DNA from: Miscanthus floridulus
Taxonomy: Eukaryota > Streptophyta > Magnoliopsida > Poales > Poaceae
Assembly (NCBI RefSeq): GCF_019320115.1
Contig: NC_089598.1
Location: 80,230,570-80,294,569, forward strand
Reading direction: 5' to 3'
DNA length: 64,000 nt
In this document: one piece after another, positions 44,418 to 55,794 of the stretch
Position numbering within the stretch: the first letter of the stretch is position 1
Layout of the letters: each line of letters begins with the position of its first letter
Notes under the pieces: generated by a model
What the model was told of the DNA's origin: nothing
The model's input: only the letters and a program-made list of their open reading frames with translations
Databases searched by the model: none
Program-made: the position numbers and the translations under genes

Positions 44418-46330
44418 TGTTTACACCAAAATTTGGGAAGAAGAACACAGAAACTCGAAGCTTCCAAAATTTGTGTCGATTAAGGAATCGATTGCATGAG
44501 GATAGATATCAGCTGATTCAGATGTGACACTAGAATTGACTCTCTATGAATGACGCCAGCAGATAACGACAATGGGCTACAGTTGGCATCGGAAAATACA
44601 TATCGGACTCTACAAAAAGGGAAAGATTAGGGTCCAAGTTATCTTAAGATAGGAATTTTTTCTTTTATACCAAAGATTGTAATGAGTTGTACTTGAGTAG
44701 GATTCATGTTTAAGCTTTGGGTATAAATATTGGACCCCGGCTATTGTAAAAGAACATCCAGTCAATCAAATACAATTTATCTTTTTTTGGCCTTGGCCAA
44801 TCCTTAGGAGTAGGAGTAGAGTAGATCTCGGCGATTTCTTCAGCAAGCAAGGCTACATCGGTTCGACTGACCTCCAGTTTGTCTGTAAGTACTGTCATGG
44901 TTTATACTTTGGTTTGTACGGCTGCATTGATCCAGTCGACCTCCACTACAAACCCTAGTATAAGCTAGTTATCGACTCTTGTCTAGTTCAAGTACGGCTG
45001 CATCGATCCGGTCAACCTCCACTGCTTGAAATAGATTAAGGTCAAGTTATTGGCTCTATCTATTGGTGGTGTCCTTTGGGTAGATTCATTAAGTTATAGA
45101 TCTTGCTGATGTTTTCATTGTTATTAGTTTGTAGCAATATCAATCCGCCTGATCGAGATCGAGTTAGATCGGCCTTATATCCTTTCAGTCCGTCGTTCGC
45201 TTTATTACAGCTTGATGTTTCTTACTCTGAGTGATGGGTTATGTTTCATCGGTTGTTCTACTTCGATCTTGATCATGCATAGTACGCGGTTAAGGCGTGT
45301 ATGATCTTGAAGAGGTTTACTGGTTAGTTAAATCTGGTCTATAGTTAGCTATTATGGCTGTAACGATTAGGTCAATCCCCACTGATGGCACTATAGATTT
45401 GGAGGATGCTAATTAGTAGATTTGTTCTTGATTAGGCATGACCTTAACTATTTGCTATGCCTGCATCGACTAAATAGCCGATCGCCTATGCTTTAACGCC
45501 TACAGTGTGTGTCCATGAATCTGTTAAGCATGAATAGATCTATGTACTTTAAGGGTTTGATTTAGTGTCTTTATCATGGCTGCATCGATCCGGTCGAACC
45601 CCATAGTTAGAGATAGTAGGTTAAGTCTAATGAGTCCGTAGGTTTGTCCATGTGAAATAGTCGATTGCTCACATGATGTAGTCCCTTTTCACCTGAATCG
45701 GCTATTTTAGCCGATTCATCTAAGCCTTCACGTATAGCATGTCTTTCGAAAAGCCTATCGAAGTATAGATGGTTTTATGGATTCTTCGGTTTTAGTTTGT
45801 TATTATCATCATAGCTACCATCGATCCGGTCAAACCTCACTGTTGATGGTAACAAATTAGATTCAGAGCATTTGTAGATCCATTGGTATTAGACAGTCGA
45901 TCTGTTTGCATGCTATATCTTTTCCAGATTAGATTCATCGGCTCAATGATTCATACTAGTAATATCCACCTAGTTGATGATCTCATTTACATCTACGGAC
46001 ATTGTACTTATCAACATAAAACTAATCACGATCCATAAGCTTTATTGTCCGTAACAGCCAATTTCTGTGCATATCAGCCATTTAGTCGATTTTCCCGTCT
46101 GGTTGCTTTCGAAGCGGCACACTTGGAACTATATGGGCAAAGACCGACATGTTCTACCTTAAATTATTGATAAACTTTCTCTCCTTGTCAATTGTAGGGT
46201 CAAATTGACTGACATGTCTTGGGAGGAATACGCAGGATCGGTTACCCCTACGTTGAAGCCAAGCGAATCTCTAGCTCCATTGAGCAGATCCTTCTAGCTT
46301 GCCGTGTGTCAATGCATTTTTGTGCCAACA
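44418..46330 (+). mobile_element. Solo LTR of the Tat-like family
   Basis: It begins TGTTTACACCAAAATTTGGG, ends TTTTTGTGCCAACA (1913 bp) and is flanked by CTACT at 44413-44417 and 46331-46335. It is collinear over its length with the 5' LTR at 31167-33096, including the repeated ATCGATCCGGTC motif (45001, 45361, 45586, 45823). No internal region remains, so unequal or intrastrand LTR recombination is the likely origin. Confidence 0.85.
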
Positions 46331-46429
46331 CTACTACTAGTACTACTGATATAGGACAACAAACAGTACCCAGAGCACACAAAATCTCAATGTCATCGAA
46401 TCGGTTTGGTCTTGTTGAGATAGTTGGGG

Positions 46430-46771
46430 TCATAAGGACTTCCGATCAATTGAGATGGTGAACCGTCTTGAAAATGATGTAGTCTCCACTAACATTGATA
46501 CTGTAGTCAGAGAGCCAATGGGCATCCACAATAGTGCTGCAAAGCACAAAGATTTCTCTAGAATCATGGTCTTCAACAACTCTGGTAATGCATTGTTGCC
46601 CAACAACCGCACGAACAACAGCTTCAACGATTAGGCATCGTGCAGCTCGGTCATGTACATGATGCCCCAAGTCACAAGAAACCTATTCTGTTCTCCTGGC
46701 TCCACACCTAGGTGCCAAAACACATCATTTGTTGTAGAGTACACATCCGTGGTATGGTAAGTAGTTGCCAT
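46430..46771 (-). pseudogene. Unknown short gene with 5'-UTR intron, copy L
   Basis: ATG at 46771 (minus) follows directly after a splice acceptor (GTTTACAG). The frame reads MATTYHTTDVYSTTNDVFWH, GEQNRFLVTWGIMYMTELHDA, then TAA, then LKLLFVRLLGNNALPELLK to a stop at 46430. A TATA-like TCTATATGAAAG lies near 47010 (minus), and GTAAAG near 46890 could be the 5'-UTR donor. Family unknown. A second copy of the promoter and first codons lies on the plus strand at 55795-56402. Confidence 0.45.
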
Positions 46772-47089
46772 CTGTAAACATGATTTTGGTTAGAACAAAT
46801 GACAATCGAGGAAAGGGGGAAGCAATGAGGTTAGCAGATAGAATAATAAGTTCATACACATAGTATGGTTTGATATGAAGCACTTTACCTTTATCTAGAG
46901 CCTAAAACCACTAGGGAATGCGATTGGGAAAATGCAAATGTGTGAGGGAAGGGGGGAGCAAGCAGATTGATGCAATGCTAATGGACAAGGGAAGGGGGAT
47001 GCTCCTTTCATATAGACCTTGCACGATTGACGAGAGTGAAGTGAATGTGGTAGGAAAGCTGGACACAAGAAGGAATCGAGAAAAGGAGC

Positions 47090-47400
47090 TTTTAACCACC
47101 ATGACACGCATGAGACTTGAATGCCGGGTGTAGTTGTGATGGGTCTTTTATGTACTTTTTTACTCCAATTCAAGCAGTCACAACAGTCAAGGGCCAGACT
47201 AGTTGCTACAATATTCAAAATTGACGACCCTTTATACTTTGTTCTACGAGATCAAATATACAGTGGCTGGACTTTCTTGCATTCACAGTAAAATTCAATA
47301 GCTATGTCTCATCCGTTATGCATTAGATCTATGGCGATACTTGTTGAGATGAACTCCTCACTGCATGGTTCTTGCAAGTTCAACAAATTTTATCAAAGAC
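47090..47400 (-). repeat. R-family repeat, inverted copy
   Basis: On the minus strand, TTTGTTGAACTTGCAAGAACC starts a segment that ends in AAAAGCTCC. It is collinear with plus-strand copies at 49125-49445 and 55795-56080. Confidence 0.75.
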
Positions 47401-47935
47401 TACTGATACATGTTTGGTTCTTGCAAGATCAAAGCCACTCATGACTACTAGTACTACTGATACATGTTTGGTTCAACAAACTAAGGCACAAAGCAACCCT
47501 TACGTGGTTACTATGAGTGAATTGAATGCATGAGGAAAGCCTCCATAGTTATTTCGCTCCAAGCATTCACAGTAGTCGAGGGGTAGACTGAAGAGTGAAG
47601 ATGAGTTGCTCTTGCTAACGTAAGCAATTTCTCTTGCTTGGTTTAGCAGAGCAACAACTAGCTAGAGATGGTTACATGGTTTCAAGGTCCTAATCGTCTG
47701 CACTCACTCGCCTATGGCTGAAGATGCCACTTCAAATCCAACTACCTTACTAGTACTTCATGCATGTAGCCACAGCCAGTGCAGCTGTTCTTTGTAGCAA
47801 AGCTGATCTGGCAAAAGTTCTAGTCACAATTCAGTAGCAGAGTAAAATGTCTGGGCTGGTCAAATTTACACAACTCGGACTAGGTGTGCATATGATTTAC
47901 AAGAAATAGGTAAATGTCATTTCGTTAATACTGTA

Positions 47936-48191
47936 CTCGCTCCGTCTAGGAAAACATACAATTCTAGCATAGTGTCACATTTTAGTATATTAAGTTTAAC
48001 CAATTATAGATAAAAAGTATCACTATTTATGATATCAAATATATATCATTAGATTAATTATGAAATGTATTTTCATAATAAATTGATTTGGAGCCACAAA
48101 TATGAATACTATTTACTAGAAACTTGGTCAAACGTGAACTACTTTTTCTGGCACGCAACCCATAGTTGTATGTTTTCATGGACAGAGGGAG
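47936..48191. mobile_element. Stowaway-like MITE
   Basis: TIRs CTCGCTCCGTCTAGGAAAACATAC and, at the right, GTATGTTTTCATGGACAGAGGGAG (inverted) are flanked by TA at 47934-47935 and 48192-48193. It is 256 bp and AT-rich. Ends of the CTCCCTCCGT type with a TA target mark the Tc1/mariner-related Stowaway family. A fragment with the phrase ATCATTAGATTAATTATGAAAT also lies at 53165-53265. Confidence 0.85.
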
Positions 48192-48453
48192 TACTTGTCT
48201 ATATATATTTGGTCAACAGAGTTTAACCCACCTAATACAAAGTTCAACAAAAGTCCATTTACATGGATATTATTACAACAAGATAAACTAAAGAACATCA
48301 CAATTGTCTCCAGTGAACATTGAAAACACAAATCAGAACATCAGTGTTATGAGATACTTGAACATCACACCTATTTTAGAAATAGAGAACAAGGGCATAT
48401 CTCTAATAACATAGATACTAAATGTTAACATCATATGACCATGTTGCTACTGC

Positions 48454-48810
48454 TCAGTTGAAAGGAACTGCACAAACTCCACCAATCTCTGGATCATTCG
48501 AACGGATTGTAAGATAACGAATACGATGATAAAATACTTCTGCACCCCGGAACTCATAGCGGTATGAAAGCAAAGTCTGGAGATGTGCATTTGAATGAAC
48601 TGCAACAAACACATAGGGTCCTAGATGATCCTCAGCAAGACAGTAGTTTCGATGGCCAAGAACTTCATGAACAACTACAGAAGCAATGTACCACCTACTG
48701 TAAAAGTTAGAATGCACTACAACCCTTGTTTGTAGGCCATGGCGAACATGAAGCTCGCGAAAGACATATCGATACATAGACATGTCCCAAGAATGATCTT
48801 AGTTATCCAT
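48454..48810 (-). pseudogene. Conserved-looking coding exon of unknown family
   Basis: ATG at 48810 (minus) follows a splice acceptor (TTTTGCACAG, then ATC). The 119-codon frame has one internal stop at codon 4 (MDN, TAA, DHSWDM). The rest is open: MYRYVFRELHVRHGLQTR, SNFYSRWYIASVVVHEVLG, EDHLGPYVFVAVH, SYRYEFRGAEVFYHRIRY and EIGGVCAVPFN. Its amino-acid composition looks like a real protein, but I do not recognise it. A TATA box (TATATA, 48951-48956, minus) and a 5'-UTR intron are plausible. Confidence 0.5.
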
Positions 48811-48950
48811 GATCTGTGCAAAAAAGAAAACAATATGCAGAAAAAATGAAGAGCAAAGATGCCCAGTAGTAGGGTGGAGGACAAAAGCTTTGGGATGGAA
48901 CTAAAGTAGGAGCTCTAGAGAGCCATCCTCTCGCCCCTTGTCTCTGTTGT

Positions 48951-49030
48951 TATATAGTTCATGCCTTCGTGGGTCATGGGGTCGACCACCCCATGACCCA
49001 TGCGCATGCTGCTGCACGCCCACGACCCCA
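48951..49030 (-). promoter_or_regulatory. Promoter with TATA box, shared with the gene at 54.3 kb
   Basis: On the minus strand GGGGTGGTCGACCCC...GAACTATATAACAACAGAGAC resembles 54180-54220 (GGGGTGGTCGATGGCCCCC...AACTATAATAGTAGAGAC). Both are followed by a leader with TAGAGCTCCT and TTCCAT. The coding sequences downstream are unrelated. Confidence 0.45.
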
Positions 49031-49124
49031 CATATACGGTGCAAGAGTTGACACGATCTTATCTTGTTGTTTCATCAAAACTATGATTCGGCCTATCAAG
49101 ATTTCTTTAGTATCATACTATCTT

Positions 49125-49445
49125 AGGCCCTGTTGAACTTGCAAGAACCATGCAGCGAGGAGTTCATCTCAAGATGTATCGCCTTAGATCTAATGCATAA
49201 TAGATGAGACATAGCTGTTGAATTTTACTGCGGATGCAAGAAAGTCCGACTGTTGTATATTTTATCTTGTAGGACACAGTATAAAGGGTCGTCAGTTTTG
49301 CATGTCATAGCAACCAGTCTGCTCCTTGATTATTGTGATTGCTTGGATTGGCGTCAAATAAAAGTACAAAAAAGATCCATCACAACCACACCAGGGATTC
49401 AAGTCTCAAGCGTGTCATAGTGGTGAAAAGCTCCTTTTCTCAAGT
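49125..49445 (+). repeat. R-family repeat, direct copy 1
   Basis: It begins TGTTGAACTTGCAAGAACC and ends near AAAAGCTCCTTTTCTC. It is collinear with 55795-56080 and with the reverse of 47090-47400. Confidence 0.75.
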
Positions 49446-49456
49446 ATGAAGTCATG

Positions 49457-49816
49457 TTAATCATCTGTAGTTAGAACTAGTATGTATTGGTAGTAGTTGG
49501 ATGACATTGAGTAGTGGGATTGCACTACTCTCCTCTCAATTGCAGGTATTAGATAAAATTTGTTGAACTTGCAAGAACCATGCAGTGACGAGTTCATACG
49601 ATCAATTCTCGTTTTTCCTCGTTTTCCTGTGATGCTTGTTTCTGTGTCATTTATAATTTTAAGTTTGGGCCCTGTTTTTAAATTTGGATCGGCGTGTAGG
49701 ATTGTTTGGCCGCTGAGAAACAACATGGGCTGAACTTTAGTGCACCATGCAACATGACATACATCGAATGGAACTTTGTTTACTCCTCTACTAATTTTCC
49801 AAGAACAAGGGAACAT
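49457..49816 (+). repeat. Direct repeat of about 360 bp, copy A
   Basis: TCATCTGTAGTTAGAACTAG through TTTTCCAAGAACAAGGGAAC matches 52690-53042 closely, including the R core at 49561. Followed at 49831-49922 by a second shared block (CTCGCAAACTTGAA...) that is also at 53430-53520. Confidence 0.8.
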
Positions 49817-50220
49817 GGAGCCCCTGAAGGAGCACCTCGCAAACTTGAAACACCCCCAATCGAGTATGGAGCCCCTAAATAGGAGAGAACTAGATGATTA
49901 TAGATCTTCTGTTAACACAAGATTTGCTATGATTCACTTTCCCAAGACACATTTACATGGACGCCTGGAACTCGAGTGAGGTGCCGTTTGGTTCCTCAAG
50001 AAAGAACTGTCGCATTAGACGATTCACTTCTCTAAGACACGTTTACACGGTATACGTGATCCTTCAAGAATGCAGAGTCTCCACATACATAAACCATCGG
50101 CCCTATTTCCCTAGCACTCTCCACCTCATTATAGACATGCTTTCGTACTCCGCTCTAATGCCATATCCATCGTCGTTCGTCACGCGCGTGCTCTAACTCT
50201 GCTTCTTCCTCAGCTATGTC

Positions 50221-50946
50221 ATGATGGATTGGCTCCCAATGGACTTCGCCATGGACAACACTAGCCGCGTCATTGAACAATCATGTGCCCCCATGGATGA
50301 CCTTGCCAGCCTATGGGCAACTTGCTCTTTCATGCGTAGGGTGTGCGACACCGCTGAAGTCAACCGGCGCATACCTCTGTGCCGGGTGCTACAGCGTCAA
50401 GGTTTTTGGGAGCGCCACTACTACGATGATGACTATCACGCCCTACTCACCACTAGGCTGGCCAACGTGGGCAACCTAGAGGCCTAATTCCTCATCGGCT
50501 TGCGTCCCATCTTCGTGGAACCCCGTAGGTCGTTGACGCCGCTGATTAGATGGCTTGAGCACTTCGCCAAGGCAGGCCATAAACTTGGTATGTACATCTT
50601 CGCCCTCATGCTCTATAGGTCCAATACCAGTGGTGATAATGACAACATTGCCCGATGCCTGTTGAGGGAGCTCAAAGGTGCTGATGAAGTTAGGCTAGCT
50701 ACACTACTGTGGAAGAACCAGACCTATACGTGGTGCCACAAAGATGTGTATTGGCGGTTGTAGGACATGGTGCCACATCATGTAGAGCCCATTCTTTGCC
50801 CCGTTCTTCCTCGGAGCGGGCATTGCACAAGCGGTGGCTGTGGCGAGCCCACCAGATTTGAAGAATGGGACTTGAGGGCTAGGTTTTGCAGCGAGGAGTG
50901 TAGTATCTCACAAGAGTGCTATAAGTTATTCACATCAGTGTGGTAG
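50221..50946 (+). pseudogene. F-box protein (At2g35280-like) pseudogene
   Basis: A 242-codon frame runs from ATG 50221 to TAG 50944 without frameshift and with two internal stops (TAA 50485, TAG 50761). The first part reads DLASLWATCSFMRRVCDTAEVNRR, ERHYYDDDYHALL and LANVGNLEA, the arrangement of a plant F-box protein family related, as I recall, to Arabidopsis At2g35280. The C-terminus has clustered cysteines (GHCTSGGCG ... FCSEECSISQEC), as in the zinc-binding tail of these proteins. Intact members are predicted SCF ubiquitin-ligase subunits. Only nonsense changes break this copy. Confidence 0.65.
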
Positions 50947-51513
50947 ATTAATTCTAAATTAGTGCATGTTAAGTTGTGTTAAACATCTATGTATATATAT
51001 CTGGTTGGTGACTTAATTTTAATTTGGCAACAACAACAACTATATATGTATCTCGTTGTTCAAAGTCTGCTGGTGTTGATCGTATTTTTTTTTCTATACG
51101 AGCATGCACCCCTGCACACGTAAGAAAGTCAGGCCTCTGTACATTTGAACGCGTCGGACAGTATCCTCCATAGTTTTCCTTTTTCCTATTATGCTTGTTA
51201 CTGTGTCGTTTATGATTTTAAGTTTGACTAACTTTATAGGAAAGAGTAACAACATCTATGACATAAAAGATCACACCAATTTGAACATAATCTTATCTAA
51301 TTCATATGAATGCAATCACATGAGTATAATCCAAAACATCACAAAAGATCTCACCGAATCATGCAAATAGAACAACATTTTATACCGAATCTGACAATGA
51401 GCTTAATCAAGAATCTTGATCCGTGAAGTGCCGCCCTGTGTATACATAAAGCCTATATACTTCACAGCATACAGAAGATCCACCCTATGTATACATAAAG
51501 CCTAGCCTCACTC
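50947..51513. other. No supported gene
   Basis: AT-rich; at 51175-51235 part of the R-family tail (TTACTGTGTCGTTTATGATTTTAAG) recurs. Confidence 0.4.
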
Positions 51514-52633
51514 ATGTTGTTTGATTCTACCTTGCATTGTGCAAAAAACCCTCACCTCGCCTCGCAAAGTCCCAAACTCTGCCTCCCTATCTTTGCCACT
51601 AAGGCCATCCCCATGAAGCGCTACTCGATGAAGGGTTGCCCGACTCTAGTCCCTCCTTCCTCCAAGTGTACTGGCTCTCCCCGCTTCAGAGGAGGTAGGG
51701 CCGATGGTGCGCCTTGCTTCGGTGTCGGTAGAGGTGGCATTGACGTCCAGTCATGAGAGGCCGATGTTCCCATCGCGCTCCCGCCCACCGTCTCCTAGAT
51801 TGCCATTGCTCTTCTCACCACCCTCGATGATGATGTTGGCACCAGTAGCACCGGTGCTTCCCTCGCCACCACCACTCCTGGCGCGCTCTAGTTTGCCATC
51901 GTCGTAGGCTATGTGGACTCCTCTATTCTTGCTAGCCCACGTCGTGAGCGGGTCTCATGTATCCTCATGCTCCCACTTGATGTCTACCGAGGACATGTCC
52001 AAGCGCTCTCTGAGCTACATTATGATGGACTCAGAGGATGATCATCGGCATGGGTAATCAACTCCTATCGCTGAGACATAGAACCTGATGATACGTGCCA
52101 TCTGATCTCTCTCCCCTTATCATCTGGGCTTGAACTTGTCTTGCATTATGTAGTGATTCCTTGATGGCGGCGCTGCCCCCTATCATGGGGCTTCCCACCA
52201 GTGGTGCCAAAGAGGCATCCTACCACTGTTCGCCACCGCCGAGCCCATCTATCCCTGCATAGCCCTCTGGTTCTGAAGTGGGCAAATCTTCAGGTGACAA
52301 AAATATTGTAAGTTATTGAAGCATTACCACAAGGTCCGAGAGAATTTGTGTGCGTCCAGGCTGCTCGGTGACTTGGTGGCCATGTGCACCGCACTTGTCA
52401 TGGCCCAACAGGAAGCCACCTAGGCGTGAGAAGACAAGGCAGCCATGGTGTCCGAAGCCATTCATCAAGCAACTGCCTAGCTTCAGTTTGGCGAGGCGGT
52501 GAATGTCCGGGTGGTAGAGCAGGTTTTCTACTAGGATCAGACGACAATGAGATCGAGAGCCTCTGGACATCTGCCAACAACATCTTTGCGAAGCTGAATG
52601 TGGAGCAAATCCTACACGCTCGCCTTGACCCTT
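51514..52633 (+). pseudogene. Decayed gene related to the one at 54.3-55.5 kb, copy A
   Basis: The second half (52100-52633) is collinear with 54740-55510: GGGCTTGAACTTGTCTTG, AGCCCTCTGGTTCT, a run of coiled-coil-like codons, then AAGCCATTCATCAAG, TGAATGTCCG and the end GCCTTGACCCTTGATCT. Frames are broken repeatedly. The first half (51550-51990) is Pro/Ser/Arg-rich and does not match copy B. Unknown family; the C-terminal pattern (GLAIA..., then FxxxxxxD and an acidic stretch) resembles the antisense gene at 36019-36857. Confidence 0.4.
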
Positions 52634-52662
52634 GATCTGTGGGACATATCAGTAGTTAGAAC

Positions 52663-53043
52663 TAGTATGTAGTCATGTTAATCATCTATAGTTAGAACTA
52701 GTATATCTTGGTAGTAGTTGGATGACATTGAGTAGTGGGATGGCATTGCTCTCCTCTTATTTGCATATATTAGATAAAATTTATTGAACTTGCAAGAACC
52801 ATGGCAGCGACAAGTTCATACGAGCAAGTCATGTTTTTCCTTGTTTTCCTATGATGCTTGTTACTGTGTCGTTTATAATTTTAAGTTTGGGCCCTATTTT
52901 TAAATCTGGGTCGGCGCGTAGGATTGTTCGACCACTGAGAAACAACATGGGCTAGACTTCAGTGCACCATGTAACATGACATACATCAAATGGAGCTTTG
53001 TTTACTCCTGTGCTAATTTTCCAAGAACAAGGGAACATAGGGA
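52663..53043 (+). repeat. Direct repeat of about 360 bp, copy B
   Basis: Matches 49457-49816 with scattered substitutions; R core at 52782 (TTATTGAACTTGCAAGAACC). A further R core at 53268 and another at 53934 lie downstream without the full unit. Confidence 0.8.
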
Positions 53044-53427
53044 ATAAGGTCTGCTGATGAACTCTAGCAGGACAATGTGTCTACCATACCGAATGGCAAG
53101 GGTAGGGATGACATGAACTTTTATGCTATCCATGTGTATATGCGATGATGGTTCTTGTTGAGTATTATTAGATTAATTATGAAATAACTCTCTTGAATCA
53201 CGCAAAATGTATTTTCATTGTTTATGATATAAAATAAATATCATTAGATTAATTATGAAATATCTTTATTGAACTTGCAAGAACTTTGCAACGAGGAGCA
53301 AGTGTTGCCTCAGTCTAATGTAGAGTAGAGGAGCCACTAATACAAATAGGTATGGACTAATAACACAACCAATTGGCTAATTATTAGAAACTCTTAGAGA
53401 TGCTCTAAGCACCCAATCTTCAAGAAC

Positions 53428-53520
53428 GAGCACCTCACAAACTTGAAGCACCCCCAATCGAGTATGCTACCCGTAAATAGGAGAGAACTAGATGATTATA
53501 GATCTTCTATTAACACAAGA
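53428..53520 (+). repeat. Second copy of the 49831-49922 block
   Basis: CTCACAAACTTGAAGCACCC through GATCTTCTATTAACACAAGA, only a few differences from 49831-49922. Confidence 0.8.
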
Positions 53521-54206
53521 TCTATAAGAAGATATGCAATCATCTAGGTCAAGCTCCTGTTCAATGGCAGCTCCTCACAAAGGATGGAGAAGAAGCACCT
53601 CGTGAAACTTGCACCAGCACCTCTAGGCAATGAAGAAAGATGATTGGCTCATGAGTGTGTGGATTCAAGAGTGTGTGGATTGAGCTCAAGAGATGCATCT
53701 AGACCCAGGTTAAATAGGCCAGCCGAAGATGCAAAAGCTCTTTTTCCCAATTCACTTCTGGTGTCCAGCTTTCCAGCTGCATTCGCTTCACTTCTCATAA
53801 GAAAGTTTGATGCCACACATTTCATCTTGTTGGACACAATATAGTACACAGCTGTGAGTAAAACTATTGCCTACGGAGTGGCTTTGATCTATGTTGAACC
53901 CAACTCATCTTATTTTTGTATACTTGATAAGATTTGTTGAACTTGCAAGAACCATGCATCAAAGATTATTTTTATTCAGATTTTTTATACTTCATAGGAT
54001 CACACAGGGTTTGGCCATCTAAAATCTTGACCACTTGGACAATGTGGTCCTGCATTCTCATGTAGGCGCACGTGCGTGGGTCGCGTCAATAGCCTTTTAC
54101 AGCAGGGGATGTCGCTTTCGGCCCATCACATTGATGCGATGGGGCAAAGCCCCACCGCCTACCCATGCAAATGTCTCAGGTGTGGGGTGGTCGATGGCCC
54201 CCAAAC

Positions 54207-54214
54207 TATAATAG
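54207..54214 (+). promoter_or_regulatory. TATA-like box of the 54.3 kb gene
   Basis: TATAATAG about 100 bp upstream of ATG 54310, in a context resembling the promoter at 48951-49030 (minus). Confidence 0.4.
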
Positions 54215-54309
54215 TAGAGACATGAGGAGAGAGGGAAGGTTATACACCTGCTGCCTTCTCTCTTTAGAGCTCCTGATTCCATTTGAATGCTTTTGCCTTC
54301 CACTGTACT

Positions 54310-55510
54310 ATGCCATCGACGCCTCCTGCTAGGACCATGGCAGAGCCAATGAGGTCATCTATCAATGGGGGAGGCCGTAGAGGCCTTCCACACTGGCAAT
54401 CCTTCACCAACAGACAGACCTCTCATCTGTCTGGTCTCTCACCCGCTAGTTCCCCTTTGGAGGTGGATCATCACCATACATTGTTCATGTTGTTTATCTT
54501 CATTTAACTAGAGTATGCGAGCAATGCTCACACTAGTATTTGTGTTCATGTTATTTAATCTCAATAGGAGGACGTGTGTGTGATGGCGTCTAGAGCCTTG
54601 TTGGCCCTGAAGCCTGGTTCTTTGTTTGTGGTCTCACTTAGAAAATGGCCCCACGAGGCATCCCCGGCAGCCGCCAACGATTCCGTGCCATGCTGCGCCG
54701 GTCAGTTCGATAAAAGTTGTTTGTCTTCTCAATCAGATCACTCTCCCCCCTTATCCTATATGGGCTTGAACTTGTCTTGTAGTGTGTAGTGCTTCCTCCA
54801 TTGTGGTGCCATCCTCGGTGATAGGGATTTCCGCCGTTGGAGCCAAAGAGTCGTCCCATCACCGCTTGCCGCTACTGAGCCCATCTGTCCCCACACAGCC
54901 CTCTGGTTCTAAAGTAGGCGAATCATCAGAAGAGCATGAATCCTCAGATGACATAGAGTACCTTCAATTATTGAAGGATTATCATGAGGCCTAAGCGGAT
55001 TTGTCATCGACCAGGCTAAACGCTGAGATGCTATGCGCTGAATTGCACGCCATGTGCGACGCACTTCATTTTTCCATGACTAAGGTCTCCAAGGCATGAG
55101 TTGACTAGTAGATCCACCTAGAGCAGGGACAAAACATAATGAACCTTCTTATAGATCTAAGGATGTGGGTCGATACCCTTGTCCTACACATGCAAGCCGC
55201 CATTAACTCGGGCTTCCCCGTGCGAGCAGTGGATAATCTATTCACCGTATAGGAGCCATTCTGAGCCCTGCTAGCCCACCTTCGAGCTGTGGTGACCAAA
55301 GCCATTCATCAAGGGGCTACCATGGGGCTGGCTATTGCCTAGCTTTAGATTGGCACAACGGTTAATGTCCGTGTGGTGGAGTAGGGTTTTTCACTGGAAT
55401 CGAAGGACGATGACACCGTTGATCTAGTAGAGAGTTTTGAGTCAGCCACCAACACCTTCTTAGCGAAGGTGGACGTGGATGAGATCCTGCATGCCCACCT
55501 TGACCCTTGA
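54310..55510 (+). pseudogene. Decayed spliced gene of unknown family, copy B
   Basis: ATG 54310 opens a frame (MPSTPPARTMAEPMRSSING) to 54462. A GT...AG intron (54463-54567) keeps the phase into EDVCVMASRALLALKPGS and a Ser/Pro-rich part. Later pieces are in other frames: SSEEHESSDDIEYLQLLKDY (54930-54990), a coiled-coil-like LNAEMLCAELHAMCDALHF (55015-55075), then KAIHQGATMGLAIA and DDTVDLVESFESATNTFLAK, ending VDEILHAHLDP at 55510. There are several TAG stops. Ser/acidic and coiled-coil composition recall accessory proteins of gypsy elements; no function is assigned. Confidence 0.45.
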
Positions 55511-55794
55511 TCTATGGGACGTACTAGTAGTCATGACTAGGTTTGATCTATGGGATGCCCTTGCGAATATGTGAACTCTTATTTGCATCCATGTCTATGT
55601 GAACTTTTTCTCCACTTTGTATTAGGTGGGTTAAACTCTATTGAGTGTGGTGTAGCTCAGGTCATTTAGTCATTTTGTAGCTGGTTTCTTTTTGTTGTAG
55701 ATTTCTTTCTGGTTGTCTTTGATCTTAAACTTAATTTGCTAAACATTCATGAGTGCCTTTGATCTTTGTTAAAGCCAACTCATGTCTTTGATAA

